Positions 9,550-21,230 are shown, numbered from the stretch's first letter. The stretch: DNA of 64,000 bases from Symbiodinium microadriaticum (GCA_001939145.1 LSRX01000820.1:132607-196606), one strand, 5' to 3'. A program made the numbers and translations. The notes: a model not told the origin generated them from the sequence alone.

Positions 9550-12067
9550 TTTACCACTTGCTACAAGTAGCAGGCAGCAACCGCAGGAACAAAGATTGAT
9601 GAAAGACGGCGAACGCTGAACTTCTGAGCGGTGACGGATGGTTCCTTAAGCATAGCTTCTGGTGTTGTGGCTTCCTTTAAGTTTGCACCGGCTATGTCAG
9701 GCCCTGGTTCCTGAAATGCTCATGTCATGAACATCACCTGTAGACTTGGACACACATGACACATCCATCAGCACCACACCACGCTAGCTGGCTCGCTCTT
9801 GTTTGCTTGCTTGCTTTTCTTCTTGTCCCTCCCCTTATTCAGGAGTGATCATTCTAGCCATCCGTTCCGCCCACTTCAACTCCTCCAATTCCCCACAACG
9901 ACCCTACAGTCGGCAAACTGTGCTTCTGTTGGCGTTCGCCGTGCCATGCTGGCCGGAGCCTCGCGCGAACGCTTGCGAAAAGGGACAGCACAGCCGCCAA
10001 GACTGAGGACGGTAATGTGGCAGTTGTGTTTGAATAGTGATCAGGCAAATGTGTGGGCCAGCACGCCTGCAAGGGGCGGAAGGGGAGTGGAGGCATGTCA
10101 GACAACGACATGACAAACGCCATGATATAACTTGATGACTTGATGTATCCATCCCGGAATTTAGCGAGCGTGCCATACAGTCCTCTGTGTCATAGCCCGG
10201 CGACGCCGGGCAAAAATGGCAGAACGATTGAACGTCTACCTTCGGTGTGCTTGAGCCACACTCTGCGCAGGTGGATTTACGTTTGATTTGAAACCGACAA
10301 TCCAGGACATGCCGAAGCCGTGAAGCAGCTGCAAGTGCCGCTGCATGCCCAGAATCAACGGCGTGCGGTGCCCCACCTTCAGATAGGTAGACGCCAGCTC
10401 CGTAACCTTGGCCTCTCGTTTGGCATCTCCGAAACCAAGCAGTCGAACCTGAATCAGGGATGAGACTTTGTGTGTTCATGCAATTGCACATAGGTACAAA
10501 GACCTTTGAGCTGGTGATTCTGGGCGACAGATATCTCCACTTTGTCGCTGCAGCGATACATCCATGTGTTACAGGAAGACTTCCCTTGCCGTTCTGCAAC
10601 AGGCCGGAGAAATACTGCCAGAATGCTTGGCCAGATTGATCTTTTTGGGGTTGCCTACACTCTACACCAGATTGCTGGTCAGCGCTCTGAGTGGTTCACC
10701 ATGCCAGAAAATGCGGTGCTCACATGGCCTCGCAGCAGAAGCACAAACGCGAACACCTGAATTACAACTGCTGGTGCTCTCCGTAGCCCAGCTGCTGTCA
10801 AGAGCTTCTCGTAGTTTGACTTCCGGAGATCCTGTGCCAAATGCACCCTCGCAAGAGCAGTGGCCGGATTCGAGGCCGAAAATGAGCGGGCAAAGGCAGC
10901 CTGCGTCTAGGGACGTTGGGCTGTCATCGCCAGGTTCCACGTCAGGCCTCTCGGCTAGCCTGCCAGCACACACGCCCCGCTCACAACTTTGATCCGCAGG
11001 CGGGGCTCAAGGGTCTAAGATGCTACTCCACCCAGCTAATCCCAGCATATTCCAGCTATCGATGCCATTAGCTCCGCCAGTGGCTTAACTTCTTGGCCCG
11101 CTGCCTTCAACACCTACTGTACCTTCACGATCGGGGCCTCAGCTTAGTAGGACTGCTGTCCGCAGGGACACAAAACCCAAGCAACTCATGAGAGCTTCGC
11201 ATCATGGCTCCTCTACATCTCGATGCGTCTCTCACCGAGCCTCAATAGGCTCAGATGCCTTCGGCCCAGCAGCGTTGACAAGAACGCCAACGCGAGATCC
11301 ACCTTCACCTGAAAAGGTCGATCACACGACACATGCGTGTGGCATGCAAAGCCCCGTGCGCTCGCCTTTTCCGGAAGACTCGTAATGCGGGACAGGTCCA
11401 TTGACTCCTCAGGCAGCGAGTTTCACCGAAAAGCCTCCACAAAAGGGTCGCCCGTTCCACAGTGCCCGGGGCAGAGCCTGCCCACTGAGAGCCTGGTGTC
11501 ACTGGATTTCGTAGGTGAATAGGTGAGGGCTTTTACTTTCAACTGAATTCAGGCCACCTCCAGCTCCTCGGACTGCCTGCGTAGTGTGGCCAGGACCTGC
11601 CAGTTTGCGATGCCACGTCGTGGTGTGGCAATGGGCCACTTCAACAAGCAAGACGGCGACAGCGACAGCGACACGCCTCCCGATAGCCCCTCAGGCGTTT
11701 CAGCTCTGCCTGCTTTGCAACCAAAGGAACCGAACTAAGAAGAGCTGGCTGAAGGGGTGTGCAGAAATGGTTGTGTTCGCACCTAAAAGCCGCACGCGCA
11801 CCGGCGCTGTTTCAGTGGTGGTTCATGGTGGATTTTTTGGCCGGATTTCTTTGATGTCAGCATGACCCAAGTCAGGAAGTCCCTGACTCAATTTCATGGA
11901 GCTTTTTGTCACGGCTCTTTTGCATGCATGGCTGCACTTCGCAATATCTCATGCATGAGTGCACATTGGCGGCATGACGATGCTTGCAGCACAGCAATTC
12001 CGCGTGTTGGACGAGCCGCATCAGGCCTGCCAAGACAAGTGTGCGGAAACACTCACACAAGCCAGAT
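9550..12067. other. No recognised gene; 231-codon minus-strand frame
   Basis: The longest frame is minus-strand 9904-10599. It includes an Ala-rich helix-like part (GHAAALAAASRLRHVL) followed by scattered Cys pairs (CAECGSS, CHFCPAS), but the pattern matches no zinc-binding family I know. Orientation agrees with the neighbours, so part of it may be an exon. The rest (10600-12067) shows nothing I can define. Confidence 0.3.
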
Positions 12068-15000
12068 TTACAACAGCCACGTGCAGCGCAAACTTCCACA
12101 CAGACTCGAACATGCACTTTGCATCCTCGCGGCCTTGTAAGTGCGAATGACATCTGTGATGACATATCTGCAAACGGGGCAGTCTGAGACCATCTGCGCG
12201 CACCATCTGCACAGCATATAGTGGCCACATGGATAGAGCACCACATCGATGACCTCAACTAGTTTCGCAAACTTCCGAGGCAAGATGTCCCGCGGCAGTG
12301 CTGCCATGTATCTTCGTGGTTTAATTCGCAAGCTAAAGGTTGAAATTACTCGTCCAAGCGAACTTCGATTGCAGCTGCAAGGCTGCATCGTAGCAGATCT
12401 TGCAGAGGTCTTCATCTCGCTGCTCATCCCTCTGTTCTGGTCCTTAGTACAGTACGCAGTACGGAAGAGATGCTGGACCTTTCGTGTTCTGGAGCCAGCT
12501 TGCTGCATTAGCTACCTGGCCGCCCTGGCCTCTTCGCCCTTCTAATGCTGTCCAGCAGCCTTGCCGCTGCTGCTGCAGCGTGTAAGCAGTTTGCGCGCGT
12601 GAGTTTCGCATGCGCTGCTGCAAAGAAGAGAGCTCTCTCTCCTGCATGTCGAAGACTCGGGCGTCCTGGTATGTGGCTTCTCTGCAACACAAGACAGCAA
12701 TGACCCGCGGTCTTTAACATGCGTAAGCACTCGCGGGCCTGGCTTCCCTGTAGATCGTTGGCGGTCCCTGCCGATCTTCTGGCAGAACCTCAATTACGAG
12801 CCGCTTCGATCAGGCCGTCTCACCATGAACAACGCCTAGTTTCTGCAAACGCGCTACCGATTGACCCGCGAGTTATGTTTGTGTTTGCTTGTTTTTGTCT
12901 GCTTCTGGTATGTTTAGGGGGGGGTGAGGGGGTGGGGTTGGGGCTAGTTTCGTTCTTTCTGTCTGACGACATCCATTACTGAGCATTCCTAGGAGTAGCC
13001 GTGCTACTAGTTGCACTTTTGGATTTTAGATCTGCTGCACTCCACCCTCGCTATGCTGCTGCTGCTGCTGCTACCACTGCATGGGCTTACAACCATATGC
13101 TCTCTACCTAGTTTGCGTTTACAGAGCAAGATGCCTACGCTGTGCCAGTCTTTCTGCTGAATGTAGGTTTTGGGCTAGGCTTTCTCGCGGCATGCCGAAA
13201 CAATGACGAAAGAAAGACCCGAAAACCGTAGAAGTTGCGCAAGGCTGCCTGCCACAAGAACTGCTAAAGCAGAAATCACGTTTTACCTCAGTAAAACTGC
13301 CATTTTGCCCTAGCGCCCCCCGAAGACTACACAGGCATGGCAACACCGAAGCACCACAAACCCAAACCTCGACCGAAAACCAAAAAGGCCATTTTCCCCA
13401 GAAAACTGTCAGGACATGCTGCCGGACAATCAAGCCATCCAATGCAAAACCTTGTTTCCGCCGTGGCAAGATTACTAAAAACACTAGTTTCAAAGATATA
13501 ACAATGACGAAAGCAAGACCCGAAAACTTTCCAGGTTGCGCAAGGATGACTCCCAAAACAAGAACTATTAATCCAGAAATCATCGTTTCTCATCGGCAAA
13601 ACTGCCATTTTGCCTTAAGAAGCACCCCTGCTATCGCGCGGGTCGTTTCATGTAACGTTACCTAGTTTGTGGCCCACCTTCTGCCACCCGTCGCCGCGAA
13701 GATGTCAAACGCCGTGCATATTCTTCTGGCGAGAGCGACTGCCTGTCGAGTACAGGCGAAGCATCCTGGCTACGTGGTCATCTGCTGAAAAAGTACAGGA
13801 CCATGCCTCGCGTCACCCTCCAGCATGGGCTCCCATCTAAGCTGAGACTCCTGCCATAGAAGCACCGGAAATTTGCAGCGAAAACACGCTCACGCCACCA
13901 GCTCGGAATTGTTATCGGGTAGCGTAACTTCACAGGCTCAGCTGAAGCACCGTAGGCATTGCTGCTGGCACGGCAACTTCAGCATCATCACCTGAGGCTG
14001 GCCATGCGCCGTGGGCAGCAAATGCATGTCACATCCTCCTCACACGCGCACAGTTTGCTAAACAAGGCTCTCAGCTCCGGCTCTTCAGCAGAGCTGGGCG
14101 AGGTGGGAAAGCGGGTATGATCCAATCTGTCCAAGGCTGAAGGCAAAGCCTCGCCCGGAACGTCCTCTGCTCCAGTACACTGGCACAGACAGAGCGTATG
14201 AATATGAGAACAGATCGCCGAATGGCTTCTTCACTTCTTCACACACCCGGCAAATCAAATGTGCAGATCACTTCAGGCTGCAACGTCTGGACTGGAAAGC
14301 TACCTGCATATGCTTCAAGCCACTTCTATGGGCGGTGGCTCGACGACCTCAGCTTCGAACACAAACTCAAATCTGTGTAGCTGGTCTGATGGCACACCGC
14401 TCAAGCAGGTGCATGTATTAGATTCGCCCAAGCACGTGGAAGAGCGTAGATCCCACTTTGAAGAGGTCGCCAATTCGAAGCACGTACCGCCTGGATGGCT
14501 GACCTTGTCTGCTGCAAGCGAGGATACGATTCCCAGCAACCAAGGTTGCCGGAGCGACGAAGCTTTAGCTATCAAGTTTCAACCTGAACCAACCCGAACC
14601 AAACAAACATATGGTCACTGTTCTGTGGTTTCCTCTTCCCTGTACTTCGCGGAGCAAGCATCCATCTGCGGCCAAGCGTAGCCACGTGCGATTCGTGGAG
14701 TACTCATCATCCAAGATGAAGCCATGGTCGGGGACGGGGCGAACCTCCAGGCACGAGCACTGCAGACAGGGCTTCAGGCATCAGCTAAAGCTCCAGTTGC
14801 TGCGCTGCATCGCACCTTGCAGTGGAATGCAGAGATCTGAGGATCTCTGATGCAAAGTCCGTTTCCAGCCTCGCAGTGCCACGACAAGCAGGGAGAAATC
14901 ACAACTCTGAGCCATGTCCTGACACAGCCCTACTTAGTAGGTGGTCTGACAGATGAATACCGCCAAGCCGTCTCCGCTGTCTTGATCCTTTTGTCGTGTG

Positions 15001-16926
15001 GTTCTCTCTTTTTGTTCCGCCCTGGCCTTAAGTGGAAGTCCCCACTCTTGCTTGCGTGCTTGCTTGCCTGGGGTTTGGGTTTTCGGGGGAACCCCGGCCC
15101 GAGGGCCAACCCCTGCTGTGCGCGTCTGAGTTACGGAGCGGCCCCTTTCGGGGTGAGGACTTGTCACCTTCCCCCGGATATACTTGACACCCAACCCCCG
15201 AAAGCACCCTTAAGACCACCACTGCAAGAGACCAGTGGGCACCACCCGGGTCTTCAGTGGGTTCTCAAACGGGCGGTGATTGGTACTGGGGCGATCAATG
15301 TATATACACCAGTAAGACCAACTCACGTACAGGAAAAGCAAGACCCAGCGCAGACCACTCTCTCTCTCCCTTCTCTTTCTTTCGGCAGGGCTATGAGCAA
15401 GGGAGAAGCCCCCTTGCCCGCTTCTCGCTCTCTCTCTCTCTCCCTCCCTCCCTCTCTCTCTTTGCAAGGCTTGAGGACGAGTGCAGGTCAAGCACCCCAC
15501 CCCACCCCCCCCCCCCCCCAAGTCTACGCGCACCTGCATGTCCTGGCTGATTTTCGAACCCTTCGCAAGCGTAGGGTTTCTCCCGACACAGAAATAACCG
15601 CACAAGATAAGTTCCAAGACTCACCAACATTCTCTGTTCTGTTGTTCCCTCTCCGTTGCAGTCACTGCCTCCGCACCTCCCATCCCCGAAGCCTGTGTCT
15701 GTTTTCTTCCACACAGCCAAGAAAAGGCGGTTCCCCACCCCCTCTGCGCTCGCCCTGGTCTCAAGGTCTTTGTTGGTTCGTGTACGTGCACGTGCTTGTG
15801 CAAGTGCATGTATGTCTATGCAAACGTATAGAAAACTGCATGTACACAGACAGGCAGAGACACACAGTCGCATGCAGACGAAGGGATACATAGGCTCACC
15901 TACATACATGCGCATGTGCTAGCGGTACCGGGACATCGCATACCTTAATGGCGGCATGGCAGAGTGCCTCTCTGCCAATAGCGAGGCCTTGCGGAGGCAC
16001 CAGCGCGCTGATGTCCTGCCGGGCGGATGTTCACACCCTGTCATCCCTGTCGACAGGTTGTCTGGCCGTATACATGCAGTTGGTCGTCCTTGTCAGGACC
16101 CTCTGTTGCGAGCAGCGTGCAGCAATCCCCTTCAATGTACACCGTCAGCTCTGTGGTACCCAGCCTGACTGAAATAGCATCGAGATGAGGCAGCGCAGAT
16201 ACAGTGAAGCTAAAAATTTGTCATCTCGTTCATGGCACAAACACCGTGACACCTGAGAGGAGAAAACTGAACAGATTAGTCAGGGAGCCCTGCCCGAAAG
16301 CTGATTTCATGCACCAACTGCTGAAGACTCATCTCTGGACCCGAAAACATGCCAATGAGCCTTAATTACCACAAGCTGATTTCCTGTGCGAGCTGCTGGA
16401 TAATCATCTGATGGTCCAATGGCAATTCTTCCCGGACCATAAGAAAGGTGCCAGTTGTACTTCCGACATCTTGCAGAAGGTACTGCCCGCTGCGGTCTCG
16501 GAGAATTAAGAAATGCCGTCTTGACCTGCACTCGAGCGGAAACCCGTCGCTGTAAAGCTGACACAAGCGCAGCCCAGGCACACATAGTTCTCTGAGAGCA
16601 CGATTCCGTTGGAAGCGCAGTGGCGGCCACCAGTGACCTTTGCAAATGTGCACAGCAGATTTTGCAAACAGCAACACGCAAAGATTCACCCCCCCTGCTG
16701 CTTGTCGAATCAACATGCCAAGTCTGAACACCCTCACACAGGGCAAAGGATTGCACGGGCCGGCATGCAATCGAAGGGCCCCGCCGCTGCCCACCAAAAA
16801 GACACGGCCGGCCACAGGGCCCTCAATCGCGTGCAGTGCAAGGCCGGATTCAAGACCGCTTCCTTGATGGAAACACCTGCAGACACACCCAGGGGATGGG
16901 GAAAACGTGCAAGTAAAGACTAGCAA
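12068..16926 (-). CDS. FHA-FHA-RING protein, probable E3 ubiquitin ligase, multi-exon
   Basis: FHA domains bind phosphothreonine; C3HC4 RINGs recruit E2 enzymes. FHA1: LALHAIEGPVAGRVFLVGSG near 16.8 kb, then exon 16525 downward with SRRHFLI and LLQDVGSTTGTFLMV. FHA2: exon 14816-14869 (GNGLCIRDPQISAFHC), exon starting at 14759 (GFILDDEYSTNRTWLRL), and HRFEFVFEAEVVE near 14324-14381. Linker exon near 14050-14173 (PSALDRLDHTRFPTSPSS). A helical Gln/Arg-rich exon 12560-about 12690, then 12387-12442 (EDLCKICYD), then from 12253 down VVLYPCGHYMLC, CRWC and CPVC, completing C3HC4, followed by VIRTYKA. Introns 12443-12559 and 12254-12386 are GC-AG; 14760-14815 is GT-AG. The RING joins are phase-consistent. 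That FHA and RING parts are one gene is inference from strand, order and coding linker; two adjacent genes are possible. Confidence 0.65.
12917..12943 (+). other. G-run cluster, G-quadruplex-capable
   Basis: Four or more G runs of 4-8 bases separated by 1-3 bases lie on the plus strand, upstream of the helical/RING exons of the minus-strand gene and so probably inside an intron. A four-layer quadruplex is possible on paper; no functional claim is made. Confidence 0.5.
13200..13617 (+). repeat. Diverged direct duplication, ~115 bp units
   Basis: Unit 1 (13200-13313) and unit 2 (13501-13617) both start CAATGACGAAAG.AAGACCC, share TTGCGCAAGG, and end in a short hairpin around ACTGCCATTTTGCC. 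The 190 bp between them includes a weaker partial match (near 13365-13400, AAGGCCATTTTCCC). It lies in an intron of the FHA-RING gene. The end resembles the dinoflagellate spliced leader only by chance (see rejected items). Confidence 0.6.
15361..15519 (+). repeat. Pyrimidine-tract hairpin element, copy A, plus TC/C tracts
   Basis: A long CT-rich run ends in CGGCAGGGCTATGAG and is followed by a 7-bp stem (GCAAGGG ... CCCTTGC). A second CT tract then ends in TTTGCAAGGCTTGAGGA, and a C homopolymer follows at 15505-15519. It is the same design as copies at 45.4, 46.0, 46.9, 54.4 and 54.8 kb. It sits inside the presumed long intron between the two FHA domains, antisense to that gene. Confidence 0.6.
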
Positions 16927-17340
16927 GAGAGATAGGTAGACAATTACACTAATTGATTACATTTGTTCGACACTGGAAGGGTACGTTAACACTCAGCAAG
17001 AGTTGGAAATATTTGCGTATCACCCCAGGGTGGATTAGTGTGTGTGTGTGTGTGTGTGTCTGTCAATGTCTATGTAAAGGTCTACATATGTCTACATGTG
17101 TTTACATGGGCCGTGCGTACCAAGTGTATGCATATCTATACACAAGTAAATTATCCGTGGACCGTTCGTGTTCTCGGCCACGATACGCTCGCGTCCGCGG
17201 CATCAACTTGGATATTCACTACTGGTAGCTCGCGCGTATGTGTGTGTGTGTGCGCGTGTGTTTCTGTTTCTTTTTGGCTTCATAACCCATATGCGACGCT
17301 TCGGTTACACTCGGTTACCATACCGTGATGCATATCAACC

Positions 17341-17418
17341 TATGTGTTCACAGTGTATGTGTGTATATATATATATATACAGAAAGCGTCGCACTATATA
17401 TATATATATATCTTATAC

Positions 17419-17457
<39 letters not shown>

Positions 17458-17489
17458 CTAACCCCCCCCCCCNTATATATATCTTATAC

Positions 17490-17528
<39 letters not shown>

Positions 17529-17541
17529 CTAACCCCCCCCC
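17341..17541 (+). repeat. TA/GA/C simple repeats with one-base gap
   Basis: A block of TA repeats, GA repeats, GATGCTAA and a C run appears twice, before and after a single N at 17473. The copies are practically identical, so this is more likely an assembly join that duplicated one locus than a real tandem duplication. It is flanked by TG/CA microsatellites at 17040-17060 and 17236-17260. Confidence 0.7.
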
Positions 17542-19020
17542 CCGGAACTACCGCGAGGTGCCGACGATAGCGCCGCCAATCCTCTTACATGTAAGCCTCT
17601 GGTGTATGATCCAGGTTTAACGTTAGGTTTTTGAAGTTCCGAGGAGACAGCATATGTATATCGGCAGAAGCCTTCAGTCTGAATCTTTGCCACACTTCAC
17701 GCAGATACTCCGAGAGATGACTTCGAAAACGATGAAAGTCATTTCTGTCAATGTAGCCTTCACTGTAGTCTCAGATCAGAGCCCCAGCAATACGTATGAA
17801 TCAGCGTGGGCCTTGACTGACTCCTATTCCTAAACAAGAGTATCCCTAAAACTAACCCTGCCATTAGACCTTACGTTGGCGCCACTGGTGACAGTAGTTT
17901 TTCGTTTCATGTTCACCCAAAACTGTTCTCATAGATTCACGTCTTAGCTCCGATGCATTAAAATCCTATGTCGACGGAACCCCACCATACATTCCTTTTT
18001 TAACTCTCATACCGACCTGAAAGTTAACCTAATAACATACATCAGCCTGATTGCCCCCCCCCGATAGTAAGGACATCGCAGTCCCTTTGGGTACCCTGAT
18101 GTTGGATATGACTCCAAGATGGACCTTGCTCGCAAACTTAATATTACCCATAAACTGTTCGCATTAGTAATATTCGCACTGTACCGGATACTTGCTTCAA
18201 CAGCAAGCCAAATACTTGCTTTGGGAGAAACCCCTTAATTCATCCAGATGTAGCAGTGGGACCCCTAGCACGAGCATTCAAGTCCCCGGAGTTCAAAGTC
18301 ATGGCATACCTAATACGATTTACTGTTAATATGAAGACTGGGAAGCTAAATACTTGCCTAACAGTAGCCATCACGTTCATGCAAGTATTAAACTACACAA
18401 AGCTTCAAAACGATACCCACTAAGAGCCACGAGCCTTGCTGTCTTCGCTCTGACGTTGCACAAATGATGGCGCTCCGACTTTTAGGGATGATACCAGCGT
18501 GTGTTTGTTTACCTCATCATATTGAATATGGCACCCCTTTTCTCATTGCAGCATATGATCATCTCGGACTCGTTGACGGACTTGCCCGTATGCGTGTATG
18601 TACAATCATGTGTGTATATATATATACACATGCTAAGGATCACTCCTGATTCCAGACGACATCAATACCCTAACCCTATCCTTGTCATTCGCCCTTGTGT
18701 CAATGGTATTCGCCCCGACAGCAGCCCTAAGGCCATCCATAGTAGGCTTAGTATCACCCATAACCTTAGTCAGCTAGAAGAAATCGTAGTGGTAGCTGTG
18801 ATAACCCTGATATCCTTGGTCCTAAGCGGTGTTAAACCTGCAGTACTAGCTCCCTATTTGCCCCAAAACTGATCCGAATAATGGCCTGGTTATTACCTAT
18901 TGAATAGTATTTATGCTAAGCGGCATCGAATCCCAGTAGTAATGACACTCGACGCACCTTATTGGCAACACGAATTCGTAACGCGCGCAAACAACAAATG
19001 GAATACACACTCTTTGCTAG
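17542..19020. other. AT-richer stretch without recognised genes
   Basis: Base composition falls below the flanks and no frame is convincing. Words such as CCCTAA and TAACCCT recur but never as a tandem array. It is probably decayed repeat DNA. Confidence 0.35.
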
Positions 19021-19580
19021 GAAAATTTGGTCTTCGAGTGGAATACAGTACCAACTGTCCCTAGGAAAAAGAATGGTATTGGGCCGAAAAGCACTCCCTC
19101 TTCCTAGGAAAAAAATGGTTTCGGGCCAAAAAGCCGATTTTCCCTAGGGAAGACAAGAACAAAAAAGCAAAAAAAATCTTTTGGGAAACTACAGAACACG
19201 GCCAGATTCCACGAAGATTGTTTGGAGCCTGGCCGTATAACTTCCTAAAAGATTGTTTTTGTTATGCTCTTTTGGTTTTCCCTAAAGAAAATAGGTTTTC
19301 CTGCCCAAAACCATCTTTTCCCTAGGAAGTAATGTTTTGTTTGCCCAAAACCATCCTTTTCCCAGGAAAAAAATTGGTTTTTGCAACGAAGACTAACTTT
19401 TCCTAGAAAAAGCAAAAAAAAGCTATCTTTTTTGGAGTCTGGCCGTATAGTTTACCAAAAGATGGTGTTTTTGGTCTTATTGGGTTTTTTCCCTAGGACA
19501 GAGTTGGTTTTCGATTGGAAGAGTACGTTGCTTGGCGGTTGGTTTTTGATTGGAAAAGTACAATGTTGCGTTGAGCGCGT
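19021..19580 (+). repeat. CCTAGG-palindrome repeat cluster
   Basis: About eight variants of the near-palindrome TTTTCCCTAGGAAAA occur in 500 bp, each followed by an A run and TGGTTT or GGGCCAAAA. On top of this, a ~95-bp segment starting GGAGCCTGGCCGTATA (near 19227) is repeated near 19437 with GGAGTCTGGCCGTATA. Two adjacent 30-bp units carry TTGATTGGAAAAGTAC-like text at 19507-19565. It holds no coding sense. Confidence 0.65.
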
Positions 19581-19739
19581 GCTCACGTCGAACCTGAACG
19601 AGTTGCCTGGCGAGTTCTCTGGAAAATGTGAGTTTTGGTTTTGGCAGTCTTTCAGAGGTACGTAATCCCGACCTACCGGAAAAGCTGGCTTAACACAGTA
19701 TTTCGATACAAAACGAGGGTCGGTAGTTTACGGGGAGGG

Positions 19740-20134
19740 GTGGGGTGTTACTACATATACATGTCTATATATATATTTATTTATATATACATACATACAT
19801 ATCCCCATGTATATAGACAAACCCAAAATGGTGCACAGCTGAATAGTTTGTACAGTATGTATGTATGTATGTATGTATGTATGTATGTATGTCTGAATAG
19901 TTTGTTAAGTATGTATGTATGTATGTATGTATGTATGTATGTATGTATGTATGTATGTGTGTGTATGTATGTACTTATGTATTCATGTATAGATGTATGC
20001 ATGTATGTACGTATGTATCTATGTATGTATGTATGTATGTATGTATGTACGTATGTACGTATGTATGTATGTGGATGTGTGTGCATGTGCATGTACACAT
20101 ATACAAATGTATGTCTATGCTTGTCCATGTATGC

Positions 20135-20167
<33 letters not shown>

Positions 20168-20450
20168 TGTATGTATGTATGTATGCATGCGTGTGTGTAT
20201 GTTTGAGTGTATGTATGCGTATGCATGCATGCATGTATGTATGCAAGTAAGTAAGTGTTTGTATACGTGTGTGAGTGTGTGTTTGCATGTATGTATGTAC
20301 GTACGTAGATACGTATGTCTGTATGTATGTATGTATGTATGTATGTATGTATGTATGATGTATGTATGTATGTATGTATGTATGTATGTATGTATGTACA
20401 TACGTGCATACATCTATATGCAGGTGTGTGTGTGTGCGCGCACATATGTA
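19740..20450 (+). repeat. (ATGT)n / (AAGT)n tetranucleotide arrays
   Basis: Long runs of GTAT interrupted by GTAC, GCAT and a 30-bp (AAGT)n block at about 20137-20166. Long open frames of Met-Tyr-Val-Cys and Tyr-Ile-His-Thr repeats on both strands are products of the repeat, not genes. The array lies directly downstream of the SAM-domain gene, which is on the minus strand. Confidence 0.95.
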
Positions 20451-20546
20451 TGTGCGAGCGACGGCTGTTTTACGATGTCATGCGGGAGAGCAATGCCATC
20501 CAAAACAAGACATGTCGTCATGTCGTCGCGCCCTTTGTCGCATTTC

Positions 20547-21230
20547 TCACCTGAGTGGCTCCACAGCAGAGTCCAGGACGCGCTGCTGCGCAGGGTCGGT
20601 GACACCTAACTCGGCCTGCCAGGTCAACACAACACGGTGCAGGATCATGACCGTCATCGTCTGCACCAGCATTCGACTCTTACAATGTCCCACACACAGG
20701 CGACAAGTCACCCAAGCAGAGTCCGCCCCGAGCTGCAGCAGGAGGCGTCCATCCACGTTGCGAGAGGCAAAGGCTTCCACATGCTCGCCTCCGCAGTCGA
20801 CTACGGATCCCACTGGCAGACTGCAGAGATCTTTACTTTCTCCACATCGTGGACCGGTTTTGCACAACCGAACCGATCGCAAACAAAAGGCACCTGATGT
20901 TACAAGCATTTGTTGGAGGAAGTCTTCTGAACTCTCTTGACGTGAGCTTCCTGACCTAGATCTGGGTATTGTAAAAAAATGTGTCGAAACGTCTCCACAT
21001 AATGGCATAAGACAGGCTTGGAGAGCTCAGCCTATGCCCAGCCAGTGGAGCCAAACGCTAATGTCCTCCACCGTCCACGACCTGGGGTCCTTGGCATGGC
21101 TTCGTGTGCTCAACATGCTGATCTGTGCTCGAGCCTCTTTTGACTGCTGTACTGACGTCGGGTGTCCTTGATGAGGGCTGCCGGCACGTCTAACGACAGG
21201 GAGTTTGGTGGCATCCGCGACGCCTTGCAT
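20547..21230 (-). CDS. SAM-domain protein, partial multi-exon gene
   Basis: Sterile alpha motif domains are five-helix protein or RNA binding modules. Three exons join in phase: 21032-21230 ending WTVEDISVWLHWLGIG; 20727-20788 reading EHVEAFASRNVDGRLLLQL; and from 20615 down AELGVTDPAQQRVLDSAV. Together these give the W-x-WL-x-LGL, Y/V-x-x-F, DG-x-LL-x-L and LGV-x-x-x-x-R order of SAM domains. Introns 20789-21031 and 20616-20726 are both GC-AG with G after AG. The third exon meets a GT donor at CTCAG/GTGAG, so more exons may lie below 20.5 kb beyond the microsatellite. A charged, low-complexity minus-strand segment at 21590-21820 (ADSEGRGADEESDEG) could be an upstream exon. Confidence 0.75.

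Noticed and set aside
13597..13617. GCCATTTTGCCTTAAG resembles the dinoflagellate spliced leader (GCCATTTTGGCTCAAG)
   Set aside because: It is one arm of a local hairpin, the upstream CCGTA is absent, and the sister copy at 13.3 kb diverges from the leader.
14850..15893. 347-codon plus-strand frame
   Set aside because: Runs through a pyrimidine tract and a C homopolymer inside the presumed FHA gene intron, with no domain; low stop density explains it.
17840..18800. CCCTAA/TAACCCT words suggesting telomere-type repeats
   Set aside because: Never in tandem, mixed with unrelated sequence, and in the middle of the window.
19635..20613. Long Met-Tyr-Val-Cys and Tyr-Ile-His-Thr frames on both strands
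   Set aside because: Direct translation of the ATGT microsatellite.
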